A stretch of 64,000 nt of DNA from Centrapalus pauciflorus (Eukaryota; Streptophyta; Magnoliopsida; Asterales; Asteraceae). The notes below the pieces were generated by a model, which saw nothing but the letters and a program-made list of their open reading frames with translations, made no database searches and was not told the DNA's origin. Each line of letters starts with the position of its first letter. Positions within the stretch are counted from its first letter, which is position 1. Shown here piece after piece: positions 23,658-34,631 of the stretch. Location of the stretch: contig JAANYP010002855.1 in the NCBI GenBank assembly GCA_020465985.1, positions 62,001 to 126,000 of the forward strand, given 5' to 3'. A program made the position numbers and the translations under genes.

Positions 23658-24158
23658 CATTCGGATGCATGGATTATCACCTAGGCATCATTCACATATG
23701 ACTGGAAAGTCTTCCCAACCATCAGCTTCAACATCTCTTAATATCCTGTGTGCCATGAGTTCTGCAAGATGCAAATCAGCTTTATTACGACTCAGTGAAG
23801 TTAGATGTCTACGGGCATAACTTACCATTCGCCGACTAAATCCAAACAATCAAACCAAAATGAGCTAAAACCTAACCCTAAACTAATATAACAACTTAAA
23901 TTGTACAAAGGATTAACACTCTAAAAACAGATCTACGACACAAAATGATTCTAAACTTTTTTACATGAAAACTATCAAATAATTCAACAACACAAATGAG
24001 TATGTAATTGATCGAAAATAATTCGATTACCTGGCTGTCTCTCGGAGTGGCATTAATAGAATCAACGAAAAGAAACGATGGCAAACTTATAGGAAAAACG
24101 TAGGGTTCTTCTCCGGAGAATTGAGCATCGGTGAAAGAAGAATTAAGATTATATAGGT
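23658..24158 (-). pseudogene. MAC5: 5' fragment of a MAC5/RBM22-like splicing-factor gene
   Basis: On the minus strand a TATA box (CCTATATAAT, 24158-24149) precedes a leader exon ending GCCAG at 24031, then GTAATCG begins an intron (24030-23762) that ends ATCTTGCAG. The next exon (23761-23658) has ATG at 23756 and reads MAHRILRDVEADGWE, then DFPVICE, then TGA (23690-23688), then CLGDNPCIRM up to a GT donor at 23657. This is the conserved N-terminus of plant RBM22/ECM2-type proteins (MOS4-associated complex subunit 5; CCCH and RRM protein of the spliceosome). Two residues present in the family after DGWE are missing, and TGA replaces a sense codon. Retained introns point to a DNA-level copy. 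No downstream exon was found before S2. Confidence 0.75.
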
Positions 24159-24302
24159 CGTAGGGATTAGGAGTTGGAGAATGGAGACTAATGGATGACC
24201 GGGTTCGAATTCCTGACCGAATTTGAAAAGGAAATCCGAGTGTGCCCAATACACAAATATGGAGCCCCGAAATCCAAGATGTTATCTGTGCCGCCTCGCC
24301 TA

Positions 24303-24663
24303 TTTTCCAATAAGGGCAAATGACCAAAAATAGTAACTAGTTTTGACATTTTTATCTTTGAAGTAACATTACTTATTTTTTTTATCATTTATAGTAACAA
24401 CTTTTTATTTTTCTATCAATAATAGTAACTGGTGACCTAACTTGTTTAGCAGGTCACCAACAATTCAGTTATCAAAAATAGTAACAACTTTTCATATTTA
24501 TATCAATAACAGTAACATATCAAATTAAACAAAATCTTTTATTTTTTAAGTTTTTCCAAGATTTCATAAACGCCAAAATAAACTCAATTTATGTTTCAAT
24601 TTATTTATTTACATTACTACTATCTTTAGTGACTATTTTTTTAATTTCACTAAATTTATTTAT
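24303..24663. repeat. AT-rich repeat with TAGTAAC blocks and a palindrome
   Basis: AAATAGTAAC-type blocks recur near 24330, 24390, 24422, 24477 and 24509, some as direct repeats of about 90 bases. A perfect 8-bp inverted repeat GGTGACCT/AGGTCACC (24431-24458, 12-base loop) lies in the middle. GGGCAAATGACCAAAAATAG at its left looks like the end of a DNA transposon, but no matching inverted end was found. Its right side is the target of element H. Confidence 0.45.
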
Positions 24664-25089
24664 TGTAACACCCTCCAAACCCGCACAAAAGTCACATCAT
24701 TTACAATACACAGGTGGCAATAACGCATATTAAATCCATTTCACAATGTGAAGGTTTACACAAACACAGATCATTTACAACATTTTGCATGACATAAACA
24801 ACACTGTTTAGAAGTTAACCCAACATATAAAATCCCAACCCGGATCCAAATATCCAAATACAGACCCGATACATCTAACCCAAAGTTTCCCAACAGTAGA
24901 GCGAACACATACAGTCAGCAAAAGGCAAAGTCTCGGCAACAGCAAGATCAAGCTCCTACTTTTGCTCAGGAGCTGGCGGACCTATCTTTTGACTCCCTGA
25001 TAACACATTCAGACTTGAATATGTAAGCTTCGCAGGTCGTGAGTACACAAGGGTTAGACTCTGCACTAATCACGTAAGCACATAACACA
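24664..25089 (-). repeat. H LTR fragment (gypsy, Tekay-like), interrupted by E
   Basis: Read on minus it ends GGAGGGTGTTACA at 24664. It is homologous to the last 426 bases of the G1 LTR, including GCAGAGTCTAACCC and GTACTCACGA in the same order. No primer-binding site lies to its left, so this is the 3' LTR end of a minus-strand element whose body lies to the right, past element E and out of the window. Possible flank duplicate TTTAT (24659-24663). Confidence 0.75.
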
Positions 25090-25270
25090 TGTTACGTAAG
25101 ACCCAGTGTTTTCTCAAATGTCTTAAGACTAGGCCCCAGTAGCAATGCAAATCAATCAAGAAACTAAGATAATAATTAACAGTGCGGAATTAAAGTTAAT
25201 TTCAAACAGAGACAATTTTAAGTAGTAACGTACAAACTTCTAGACTATTACATCAAATCACATAATACAA
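25090..25270 (-). repeat. E 3' LTR, terminal part, left of insertion A
   Basis: It matches 50231-50404 (the other E LTR) and continues at 44390 after element A is removed. It begins TGTTACG on plus. TACAA at 25266-25270 is duplicated at 44390-44394. Confidence 0.85.
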
Positions 25271-27143
25271 TGTAACATCCCAATTTTCAATTATATGTAA
25301 TTTACAATTATTTGGACTTAATGGTTGTATTAATGAAATATTATATCAATTTAAGTCAATTTCAATCATTATATCAGTTAAATGAGAATATGCAAAGTTG
25401 AGGGGTATAATGAGCAAATAGATAAAAGTGGGGAATAAAAGAAAGAAAAACCTTTCATTTTCAAACACTCACTCTCTCACTACTCTCTCTCTCTACCGAT
25501 TTCTCTCTCTACTCTCTCTTTCTCTCGGCTTCATCTAAAGAACACACAAGAATCAGTATTTTCAAGTGCAAAAAGTTGGATTCAAGTTGCAATTTAGGAG
25601 CTATAACTGCTACAACAAACGATTTGAGGTAAGAATCACTCAAAACTTGCAAATTTATGATTTTTGGTTCGGTTTTTATGAAAAACCGATTTTTAAGATT
25701 GTTGTTGCAAATGTTGATGCATGTTGAATCTGAATATGGAGAAGTTTAAATCGAGTGTTAGTGATGCAATGTACAAAAATTCAGATTCAAACTCCACTTC
25801 TAAGTATGATTTTTGGAATTATGTGTGTGTTTTAGTGTGTGTTCTTCGAACTTGTAGAAAATGGACACAAATGTGGAATTTTTGGTACATTATGACATGT
25901 TATAAGATGAAATAGTATATTTAAGTTCATATCTGCAATTTTAGATGCAAAAACATGCAAAAATGGTCCAAAAGTAATTTCTGGAAAATGTTGGAAATTT
26001 TACAAGTATGAACTCGGTCCGGATCTGTCCAAATTCGGACCATGCCCAGTTCGGACCTACAATGATTTCGGACCAACTACAATTTCGGGTCCATCCCAAT
26101 TCGGACCCCCAAATTCGGACCTAGCCTATTTCGGACCAAGGACCCAATTTCGGACCATCCACAATTCGGATCATCCGAATTCGGATGTGGTCCGAAATCA
26201 GACCCAATTACACTTAATTTACAAAATTCAAGTTTTAAGCAATTACTGACACAAAATCACTGTTACACTTACTTTACAGATCATTGTGGTGTTATCAAAA
26301 CACACATTGATTCAGAGACAAGTCACACAATACCAATCACTGTGAGTAACAGATTGTCATTCTAACATTTCTTGTTTTTGAATTCATGTTTATATATTCA
26401 ATGGCATGTTCACATTGTTCATATACATTATTTGGCACTCGTACATGATTTGTTGTTATGATGCACACTCGTACTTGACATGTAACACACATGTAGCCAG
26501 CGTTCATTTGAAAGTGCATCTATTTACATCATGCTTGCACTGCATGATCATTACTTCACAATCTGATGCGACCTGGACTGGGGCTGACAGTAGGCCACTG
26601 TCGGGGACTGATCATCCCACTCGTTATCCCGTCAGGTTCGGCACATCCCCGATCAGCATTTGAACTGCCAACCCCATGCTAGCACTGCATGGTTTACACA
26701 TACATTGAGGCTTACACTGCCTGTTTTCACATACATGGGGCTTACACTGCCCATGGTTAAGCATTGCTTGTAAAGAAATATTTGTTGTTTGCATAATCTG
26801 TTATCTCACTAAGCTTTAGCTAAAAGTTGACTCACAATGTTTTCAGGCAAAGGCAAAAGTGTAGCTGGACCTTCTACTTAAGCAATTCACTTCAATATCC
26901 CGGAGACTTTAGAAGCTATTGGTACTTGAATGTAATAGCTTTGGGCTGGGATTTACTACTTCTAAAACAATTTTTGATGTTGTAATAGATAGACTTTATC
27001 ACTGTAGACATGTATTCTATTGCTTTAGTGTGGATCTGCTTAAATCTATTTTAAGTATTCAATTTCAATTATCATGATTATTCATTGGGTTGTTTGTTGA
27101 TCCTGGTGATTCAATTATACTATCAGATCAAGAGGGTGTCACA
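25271..27143 (+). repeat. A 5' LTR (1,873 bp)
   Basis: It starts TGTAACATCC, ends GGGTGTCACA, and is nearly identical to 32024-32225 plus 42717-44389. It has a donor-like TTTGAG|GTAAGAAT at 25629-25630 and an acceptor-like ATGTTTTCAG|G at 26845-26846. It also has the TTCGGACC array and a GC-rich island at 26570-26660. Confidence 0.97.
26012..26205 (+). repeat. TTCGGACC motif array in the A LTR
   Basis: TTCGGACC occurs seven times, with several one-base variants, at roughly 13-20 base spacing. The 3' LTR copy (43258-43445) also has seven, but with one unit lost and another gained, so the array has changed since insertion. Confidence 0.85.
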
Positions 27144-27148
27144 GGTTT

Positions 27149-27160
27149 TGGTATCAGAGC
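27149..27160 (+). other. A primer-binding site (iMet tRNA)
   Basis: TGGTATCAGAGC, five bases after the LTR end. Confidence 0.95.
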
Positions 27161-27350
27161 AATAGTTTGAGGTTTCAAGTGTCCGCGAGGACTTGGACTC
27201 AAACTTAGGTTATGATATTAGAATGGACTCCTAACTAATGATCTGAACTAAGATAGGATTAACATGCACACGGGGACAAATAAAGGGTAACTGTAAACAC
27301 TTAGGACTTACAACCAAATGTTCTAAATATAAATTGTTATATTTCAGAAC

Positions 27351-28500
27351 ATGTCAGGAGACGATATGACTCCTCAACAAATGTTCCAGATGATGCAAGC
27401 TCTTATGGAACAGAACAACGAACTACAATCCAAACGAATGGCTGAGCAGGCTCAGTCATTTGCAGATCAGTTAAGGGCCAGGGATGAGGCCGAAGCGAAA
27501 CGTAAAGCTGATAAACGGAAGAACAAGGAGCAACAACAGGATGATCAAGAGGAAAGACAAGACACTGGGTCTTCTAACAGATCAAGGGGTTGTAGGTTTA
27601 AGGACTTCAAAAGTAACGGAGCTGTTACTTTTGACGAAACTGGAGATGCTGTCACAGCATTGGAATGGATCACCACCACCGAACAAACTTTCAGAATCAG
27701 CGACTGTGCTGAAAAGGACATGGTCCGCTTTGCAACCGCTATGTTTGCAAGGGACGCAGTTATGTGGTGGGATGCTATGACACATGTGTTGACGATGGAG
27801 GTAGTGTCACACATGTCCTGGAGTGAATTCAAGGAAGTATTCTCCCAGCAATATTGTCCCACTGACGAGAAGCGCCGTCTAGAGGTGAAATTTCTGAACC
27901 TAACCCAAGGAATGAAGACGGTTACACAATATGCCGTTGAGTTCACCCGACTAAGTTTGTTTGCACCGCATCAAGTCGACACAGAAGAAAGAAAGATAGC
28001 CCGGTTTGAGGCCGGACTAGACTATGAAATTCGCCGAATCATGAGTGGGGTTCGGTATACAACCTTTGCTGGTTTGCTAGAGGCTGCTCGAAAGGTGGAG
28101 CAGATTGTTTTGTTATCAGGGTATGTTATCGGTTCAGCCGCCGCAGCACCGACTCAGCCGTCGCCGCCAAAAAGGCAGCGGGAGTCTGGATCATCCCGAT
28201 TTTCTCCTAAATCCCATCAACAATCTTCATCACCCAAGAAGGGAAGGGCCTTTTCGGCCAGTTCTGAAATGAGGGACTGCAGGCGATGCAGGAAAGCGCA
28301 CTCTGGGGAGTGCAAGACTCAAGACATGTACTGTTTCTGCTGTAGGTAGAAAGGCCATCACTGGGAGCATTGTCCTCGAAAAGACGATGCATGCTACAAC
28401 TGCCATAGACTTGGCCATTTTGCAAGGGATTGCCCGAAACCCCCAAGAGATCAGAGTGTTCAACAATCAGCAACAAGATCTTCTGCAGCTTCCACTGCTC
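27351..28500 (+). pseudogene. A gag (one in-frame stop)
   Basis: ATG 27351 begins MSGDDMTPQQMFQMMQ. A charged Gln/Lys/Glu-rich N-terminal helix is followed by the retrotransposon Gag domain (ALEWITTTEQTFRI, AVMWWDAMTH, QQYCPTDEKRRLEVKF; about residues 90-260). A Ser/Pro-rich linker follows, then a Cys cluster CRRCRKAHSGEC and two CX2CX4HX4C knuckles. TAG at 28347-28349 falls inside the first knuckle; the second (CYNCHRLGHFARDC, near 28395) is intact. An acceptor-like TATATTTCAG ends three bases before the ATG. The start is shared with E gag, which also opens with MSG and an MTP motif. The frame continues into the protease without a break. Confidence 0.9.
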
Positions 28501-28887
28501 GCAGGGATCAATCTCAAAGGGCTCCAACAAGGGCATTCCAAATCACTGCGGAAGAAGCAAAGGATGACCCGGAGGTGGTCACTGGTACGTTCTATGTTAA
28601 CTCAATTCCTGCACGTATCTTGTTTGATTCCGGAGCAAATCGTTCGTTTGTCTCCACTTCATTTGCTCGTCAATTCAATATGCCTACTTCAAAACTGCAA
28701 TTTGTACTTGATATTGAGACTGCTAGCAACATGTTAGTTAAAGCAGACAAGGTATATAGGAATTGTACATTACTTGTAGAGGATATAGTGTTCAACATAG
28801 ACTTAATTCCCATGGAGTTCGGGGAATTCGATGTCATAGTAGATATGGACTGGTTGGTTCACAATGAGGCCTAGATTGTATGCAAGA
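28501..28887 (+). pseudogene. A protease region (frame broken at its end)
   Basis: It continues in the gag frame. The active-site motif ILFDSGANRSF (near 28617) is intact, followed by FDVIVDMDWL. TAG 28872-28874 and a one-base loss at about 28887 end this frame and move the reading to the next one. A Gag-Pro-Pol polyprotein with no gag-pol frameshift is typical of chromoviruses. Confidence 0.88.
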
Positions 28888-30580
28888 AAGGATGATTAAG
28901 ATTACCACTCCCGAGGGCCGAGATATTTGTATCTATGGTGACAGACACAAAGGTGACTTGTGCCTTATTTCAATTGCAAAAGCCCGAAAGCACGTTGCCA
29001 AGAGTTGTTCTGCATATTTAGCCTGCACTGTCGATGCTAAGGCTGAAATTCAATCTCCATCCACCGTTCCCGTTGTTACAGAATTTCCAGATGTCTTTCC
29101 AGAAGATATCTCGGGATTGCCACCTGATCGTCAAGTGGAATTCCGCATTGATCTCATTCCTGGAGCTGCTCCAATAGCAAAGGCTCCGTACCGTTTAGCT
29201 CCTGCAGAAATGCAGGAAATGATGAAGCAGTTACAGGAGCTACTTGACAAAGGCTTTATTCGTCCAAGTTCATCTCCTTGGGGCGCTCCTGTTCTGTTCG
29301 TCAAGAAGAAAGATGGCACATTACGTATGTGCATCGATTACCGCGAACTCAATAAATTCACAATCAAAAACAAATATCCATTGCCCCGGATTGATGATCT
29401 CTTCGACCAGTTACAATTCGCAAGCTACTTCTCGAAGATTGATCTTCGCTCGGGTTATCACCAACTCAAAGTACATCCAGACGACATTCCAAAGACGGCT
29501 TTCAGAACTCGTTACGGACAGTACGAGTTTCTGGTAATGCCATTCGATCTCACAAATGCGCCGGCTGCTTTCATGGATCTCATGAACAAAGTCTGCCGAC
29601 CAATGCTCGACAAATCGGTCATCGTGTTCATCGATGACATTCTCATATATTCAAAGACCAAAGAGGATCATGCTACACATCTGAGAGAATTATTAGAGTT
29701 GCTATGCAAAGAGCGACTTTATGCCAAATTCTCGAAGTGTGAATTTTTGTTGAGGCAGGTACGTCTCAACATTCGAAACGATTTCATGATCCTTATACTC
29801 AATCATAAACTCGTTGTTAACTTGTACTTGCTCAATATTCAATTCAGATCCAACTCTTGGGGCACGTGATATCTGGTGCTGGGATTCCTGTTGATCCTGC
29901 AAAGATCGAAGCTATCCAGAACTGGGAATCACCCCGCAACGCCTCAGAAATTCGTATCTTTCTGGGATTGGCTGGTTACTACCGCCGATTCATCAAAGAC
30001 TTCTCAAAGATAGCCGTTCCGCTTACAAAGCTTACTCGCAAGAACGCAACCTTCTTTTGGAAAGAAGAACAACAAGCTGCCTTTGATAAACTAAACAATC
30101 TGTTAAGTGAAGCACCAATTTTAGCCCTGCCTGAGGGGAACGAGGACTTTGTTGTATACACAGATGCATCAGGCATGGGTTTGGGTGCTGTTCTGATGCA
30201 AAGAGGAAATGTCATAGCATATGCTTCCAGACAGCTCAAACCACATGAGAATGATTACTCTACTCATGATCTGGAGTGAACTGCTGTGACTTTCACTCTC
30301 AAATTATGGAGGCACTATTTGTACGGAACCAAATGTCAGCTCTACACTGACCACAAATGTTTGAAGTACATATTCAGTCAGAAGGACTTGAATATGAGAC
30401 AGAGAAGGTCGATGGAGCTGATCAAAGATTACGACTGTGAGATTCTCTATCATCCAGGGAAAGCCAACGTAGTGGCTGATGCCCTAAGTAGGAAAGCTTA
30501 TTGCAAGGCATATTGCTATGCCTTGACTTCCACAATACTGACGTCCACTATCATAGACGATGTAAGGGCTGCTCAGTTGC
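28888..30580 (+). pseudogene. A reverse transcriptase and RNase H, split by an 89-bp insertion
   Basis: RT motifs are all present: PYRLAPAEMQEM, SPWGAPVLF, CIDYRELNKF, KIDLRSGYHQL, MPFDLTNAPAAF (usual Gly replaced by Asp) and catalytic FIDDILIYS near 29630. At CEFLLRQ the frame enters an 89-bp insertion (29759-29847) and resumes in another frame exactly where homologues continue (LLGHVISGAGIPVDP). RNase H follows (YTDASGMGLGAVLMQ, YASRQLKPHE, YTDHKCLKYIF, VADALSRK). TGA 30277-30279 interrupts RNase H. Confidence 0.92.
29759..29847 (+). other. Intron-like insertion (GT...AG, 89 bp) within A RT
   Basis: It is bounded CAG|GTACGT and TTCAATTCAG|ATC. All sequence between the two homologous halves of the RT lies within these bounds, and their frames differ by exactly the 2 bases that an 89-bp removal corrects. 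It is AT-rich with T-rich 3' part and a TTAAC branch-like site about 30 bases before the end. G1, B and D have no insertion here. Splicing is inferred. Confidence 0.6.
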
Positions 30581-31986
30581 AGGCCCTAAAGGAAGAGAAT
30601 GTAAAGGACGAGAACATCAGAGTTCAACTGCCATTAATGCAAGATGATGGAACTGGACTCAGAGGTGTGTAAGGCAGAATTTGGGTTCCTAAGTTTGGGA
30701 ACATGCGAGATGTAATTCTTGCGGAAGCTCATCAATCTAAGTTCTCAATTCATCCTGGTAGCACAAAAATGTACAATGACTTGAAAGCCGACTTTTGGTG
30801 GCCAGGGTTGAAAAGAGATGTTGGACAATTTGTGGAGAAATGTAGAACATGCAGATTTGTCAAAGCAGAACACCAACAGCCCTATGGTAGTATGCAACCT
30901 CTTCCTATTCCAGAATGGAAGTGGGACCATATTACCATGGATTTCGTAACCAAGCTACCTAAGACACGTCGTCAACATGATGCCATTTGGGTCATCCTTG
31001 ACCGATTAACAAAATCTGCGCACTTCATTCCAATCCGAGAAACATATTCACTGGAACGTCTTGCCCAGATCTACGTTAACGAAATCGTCATTAGGCATGG
31101 TGTGCCTAAATCTATTGTCTCTGACCGAGATAGTAGATTTACTTCCAACTTCTGGGCTGCTCTACAAAACGGTCTTGGTACTCGTATCGCAATGAGTATT
31201 GCCTATAGACCACAATCTGACGGGCAGAGCGAAAGGACGATATTAACTCTGGAAGACATGCTCAGAGCGTGTGTCATGGATTTGGGTGGTAACTGGGACG
31301 ATCACCTCCCATGGGTTGAATTCTCCTACAACAACAGTTACCATTCCACAATTAAAATGGCACCGTTTGAGTTCCTGTACGGCAGAAAATGTAGGACTCC
31401 AACTTGTTTGAGGGAAACAGGAGAAACTCCTATCGCCGGACCAACTTTGCTACAAGAAACAAACGAAAAGATACAACTCATTCGGTAGTACATGAAAACG
31501 GCACAAGATCGGCAAAAGAACTATCACGATCGCCGTCATAAAGCGATAGAGTTTCAGAAGGATGATTGGGTATACTTAAAGGTTTCTCCAATGAAAGGTG
31601 TTACAAGGTTTGTAAAGCGAGGAAAGCTATCACCTCGATTCATAGGACCCTTCAAGATACTAGAAAGAGTTGGTAATCAGTCCGATCATTTGGACCTGCC
31701 AGAAGAGTTATCAAGTGTTCACCCGATATTTCATGTGGGCTACTTAAGAAAGAGTCTGGTGCCCGAAAGGGAACCATGGACTGATCATTCAGAAGTAAAG
31801 ATTGACGAACGGCTAAGATTCATTGATGAGCCGGAGTGCATCTTGGAAACAAAAATCAAGACACTCCGCAACTAGGAAATCAGGATGGTGCTGGTCAAGT
31901 GGAAGCATCATCGGGGAGCTAATCATACTTGGGAATCGGAAGAAGACATAAAGACTTAGTACCCAAGGTTGTTTAGCGCAACATGA
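30581..31986 (+). pseudogene. A integrase and chromodomain (several in-frame stops)
   Basis: The same frame continues from RNase H. The integrase zinc domain (H near 30730 and 30753, CRTC near 30846), core (TMDF, DRLTKSAHF, VSDRDSRF, YRPQSDGQSER) and GPY/F-type region (SPRFIGPFKIL) are readable. The C-terminal chromodomain-like part is VKWKHHRGANHTWESEED. Stops are TAA 30670-30672, TAG 31486-31488, TAG 31873-31875 and TAG 31957-31959; the natural end is TGA 31984-31986. No frameshift is needed from 29848 to the end. Confidence 0.9.
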
Positions 31987-32004
31987 CTTCGCGGACGAAG
32001 TATA

Positions 32005-32023
32005 GGCGTGGTGGAGCCCATGC
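32005..32023 (+). other. A polypurine-rich region before the 3' LTR
   Basis: GGCGTGGTGGAGCCCA precedes the LTR. Element E has the same GTGGTGGAGCCCAT sequence at its own internal/LTR border, so this is a shared family feature. Confidence 0.6.
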
Positions 32024-32225
32024 TGTAACATCTAAATTTTCAATTATATGTAATTTACAATTATTTGGACTTAATGGTTGTATTAATGAAATATTATATG
32101 AATTTAAGTCAATTTCTATCATTATATCAGTTAAATGAGAATATGCGAAGTTGAGGGGTATAATGAGCAAATAGATAAAAGTGGGGAATAAAAGAAAGAA
32201 AAACCTTTCATTTTCAAACACTCAC
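32024..32225 (+). repeat. A 3' LTR, first part (left of insertion B)
   Basis: It matches the first 202 bases of the A 5' LTR. CTCAC (32221-32225) is repeated at 42712-42716 on the other side of B. Confidence 0.95.
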
Positions 32226-34629
32226 TGTAACATCCGGTACTAAGCCAGGTTAGCAACAATGACCTAATCTATATTTAATAGCCAATTATAACCTAATCGG
32301 TGGTCATTAGAAATTAATCAAGTGATTAACAAGGTTTATTAGAAAATTCAACTCAATTGGAATCAAATTCATCGGTGCGGTGAGTCGGGAAATCAATTAA
32401 TCCGATCGATTGATGATATGAGGGATTAATTCAACTAAGTACATAATTAAATTATGATTAGTGACACTAATCATACACTAATACAATTACTTAACATTAA
32501 TTATGCAAGACTAAAACAAATCATTAAAACAATGCATCTATAAGTATTTATAAAATTACAAGAAAAGGGAAATACAAGACTACATTTCTGAATACATTTA
32601 TACAAAAAAAAAAATGGAAATACATGTATATACACATAAGGGCCGGCCATTAGGCCATATGGTGTATTAGAGTTTGACTTTTATTTTAATAATATTACTT
32701 TAAACACCATCATTTTGTTTAAAAGTACACACAACTTTTGTCTCCCATGCCTTTCATCATTTGAAAGACCAAAAATTTCTCTATAAATAGGAAGGCATTT
32801 CATTTATTTTATTCACACCAAAACTCATTCTTTTCTCTCCATAAATCCGGCCATATACCCTCACACATCACAAAATTCTTCATTCAAGTGTTCTTGGTGT
32901 TCTTCAAGTGTTTTTAGTGCAAACCTTGCAAAGATTTAAACTTCTACCCAAAATCATCTTCCAAATACATCAAAGTAAGTAAATACTAACTTATTTCATC
33001 CTATAATTATGTTTATATAAGTCTTGCATAATATATATAATCACCAACAACAACAAGTTTCATAAAAACTCAAGTTTATAAGTTTCTAGTTTTTATTTTT
33101 AAGTTGTTTTTTTAAATGTGCATATGAATATATGAACACATTATAAACATGTTAATATTATGAAAACATGTGTTATATATGTGTTATATAACTATTACAA
33201 CTTTTATACAAGTAGTCTTTGAATAAACAACAAGAATCATAAGTTGTTTCAAGTTTATAAACTACGGAATTTCGGCAGAAAATTTATATCGACTTTGAAA
33301 AATCATAACTAATTCATAACTCAACGAAATGAGTTGATTCTTGTCTCAAAAGTTAGATCTATGTCTTAACTATAGATCTGTAATTTTTCATAATTTATTT
33401 TGAAGTTTAAGACCTCCAGAAATTGTTTGGGAAACCGAAAGTTTGACAGCTCAAAATGGCCAAAATAGGGTTTTTAACGAGCTTTTTCATCAACCTAAAC
33501 ATCTCGAAAAATGGCCGTTCTTGATTCTAAAAATCCTTTGTATATAGTAGTTTTATGTCCTAGAAAACCAAAGTCTAAAACATTTTGGAGCTTGGTCAAA
33601 AACAGCCTCAAAGTAGGCCGAAAAACCTCCGAAAAAGCTGGAAAATTATATATATATAAACTTGACGTTTTAAGCAAATTTTATTTATAAACTTGTAATG
33701 TTGGGTGATTTAAGACCTAAAAATCTATAAATATATATATCATCATATATTAGAGATATTAAGTCCTTATTATCATTTAGGACCCGTTTATTCTCGCTCG
33801 GTGCATCATCCGTCACTTTACGCTAAAAAGCACTTTACGCTAGTTTTTACCATCACACGCTCGGTGAGTTCTCATATCCCCTATTTTCACACTGTTATGT
33901 TTTAGGGATGAAATATATACATGCTACGTTTTTATATGGACACGGAAATATTTTCATTTCTATTATGTATTACACATGTGGTTCCATTAGCTCTGATATC
34001 ATGAACCGTTAATTGCATTTATTTGTAAGCGCGAATATATTGTGGATAGATCTATTGGGAGTCATGTCCCCCACTCGGGTTAGTCGGATTGGCTAACAGC
34101 GGGTGCATATATAAATTAACACACGGTATTACGTATGGGAATACTGCACATGGCAAACTCATTTTAAATTAAGCTTCGGTTGCATGATGGTTTATATGTA
34201 ATACATAACAAGGAATTTATGATTTTATAAATTCAATCTCTATTATTGTTGTCCATACAAGTCAGATTTACGTGTAAACCTATGAGCTCACCAACAATTT
34301 TTTTTGACGTATTTAGCGTGTATTTTCAGGAAATTAAGGCAAGTATGCCTTCGGACGTATTTTCTTTCAAGCTTCCGCATCCATGGAGTCGCATGCATAT
34401 TCAAATTAACGGAGATTTAGCTGCATTATTTTGGATATTTTAATTATGTAATTAAATCTCTGTATTTTGCGAACTCCGTTCCTCATATTAGACTATGTAA
34501 AACATTGCTATGCTTTAAAGCTTTAACGATGTATTTTAAAAACGTCCATATAGTGGTCGTTCGTTATGATTATGGTTATGCTTCCGCGACGTCACGCTTT
34601 GTTGCCAATCGGGGTAACGGGATGTGACA
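32226..34629 (+). repeat. B 5' LTR (2,404 bp)
   Basis: TGTAACATCCGG...GGATGTGACA. It is nearly identical to 40239-42711. A strong TATA box (CTATAAATAG, 32781-32790) precedes a leader with a donor-like CAAA|GTAAGTAAAT at 32975-32976. An acceptor-like GTATTTTCAG|G ends at 34329. A GC-rich island with short hairpins lies near 34055-34105. Confidence 0.97.
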
Positions 34630-34631
34630 GA

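Noticed and set aside
24188..24388. Minus-strand ORFs over the MAC5-like promoter and leader (also 23896-24327)
   Set aside because: They cross the TATA box, leader exon and intron and show no similarity; the true coding start is at 23756.
25721..25915. 64-codon ORF repeated at 42967-43161 and the 85-codon ORF at 26406 repeated at 43652
   Set aside because: Repeated only because both lie in the LTR pair of A; differences are a mix of silent and replacement changes and no domain is visible.
29702..29902. Minus-strand ORF across the 89-bp insertion
   Set aside because: Most of it is antisense RT. The peptide from the insertion looks protein-like, but 30 codons cannot support a gene; kept only as a remark in the finding.
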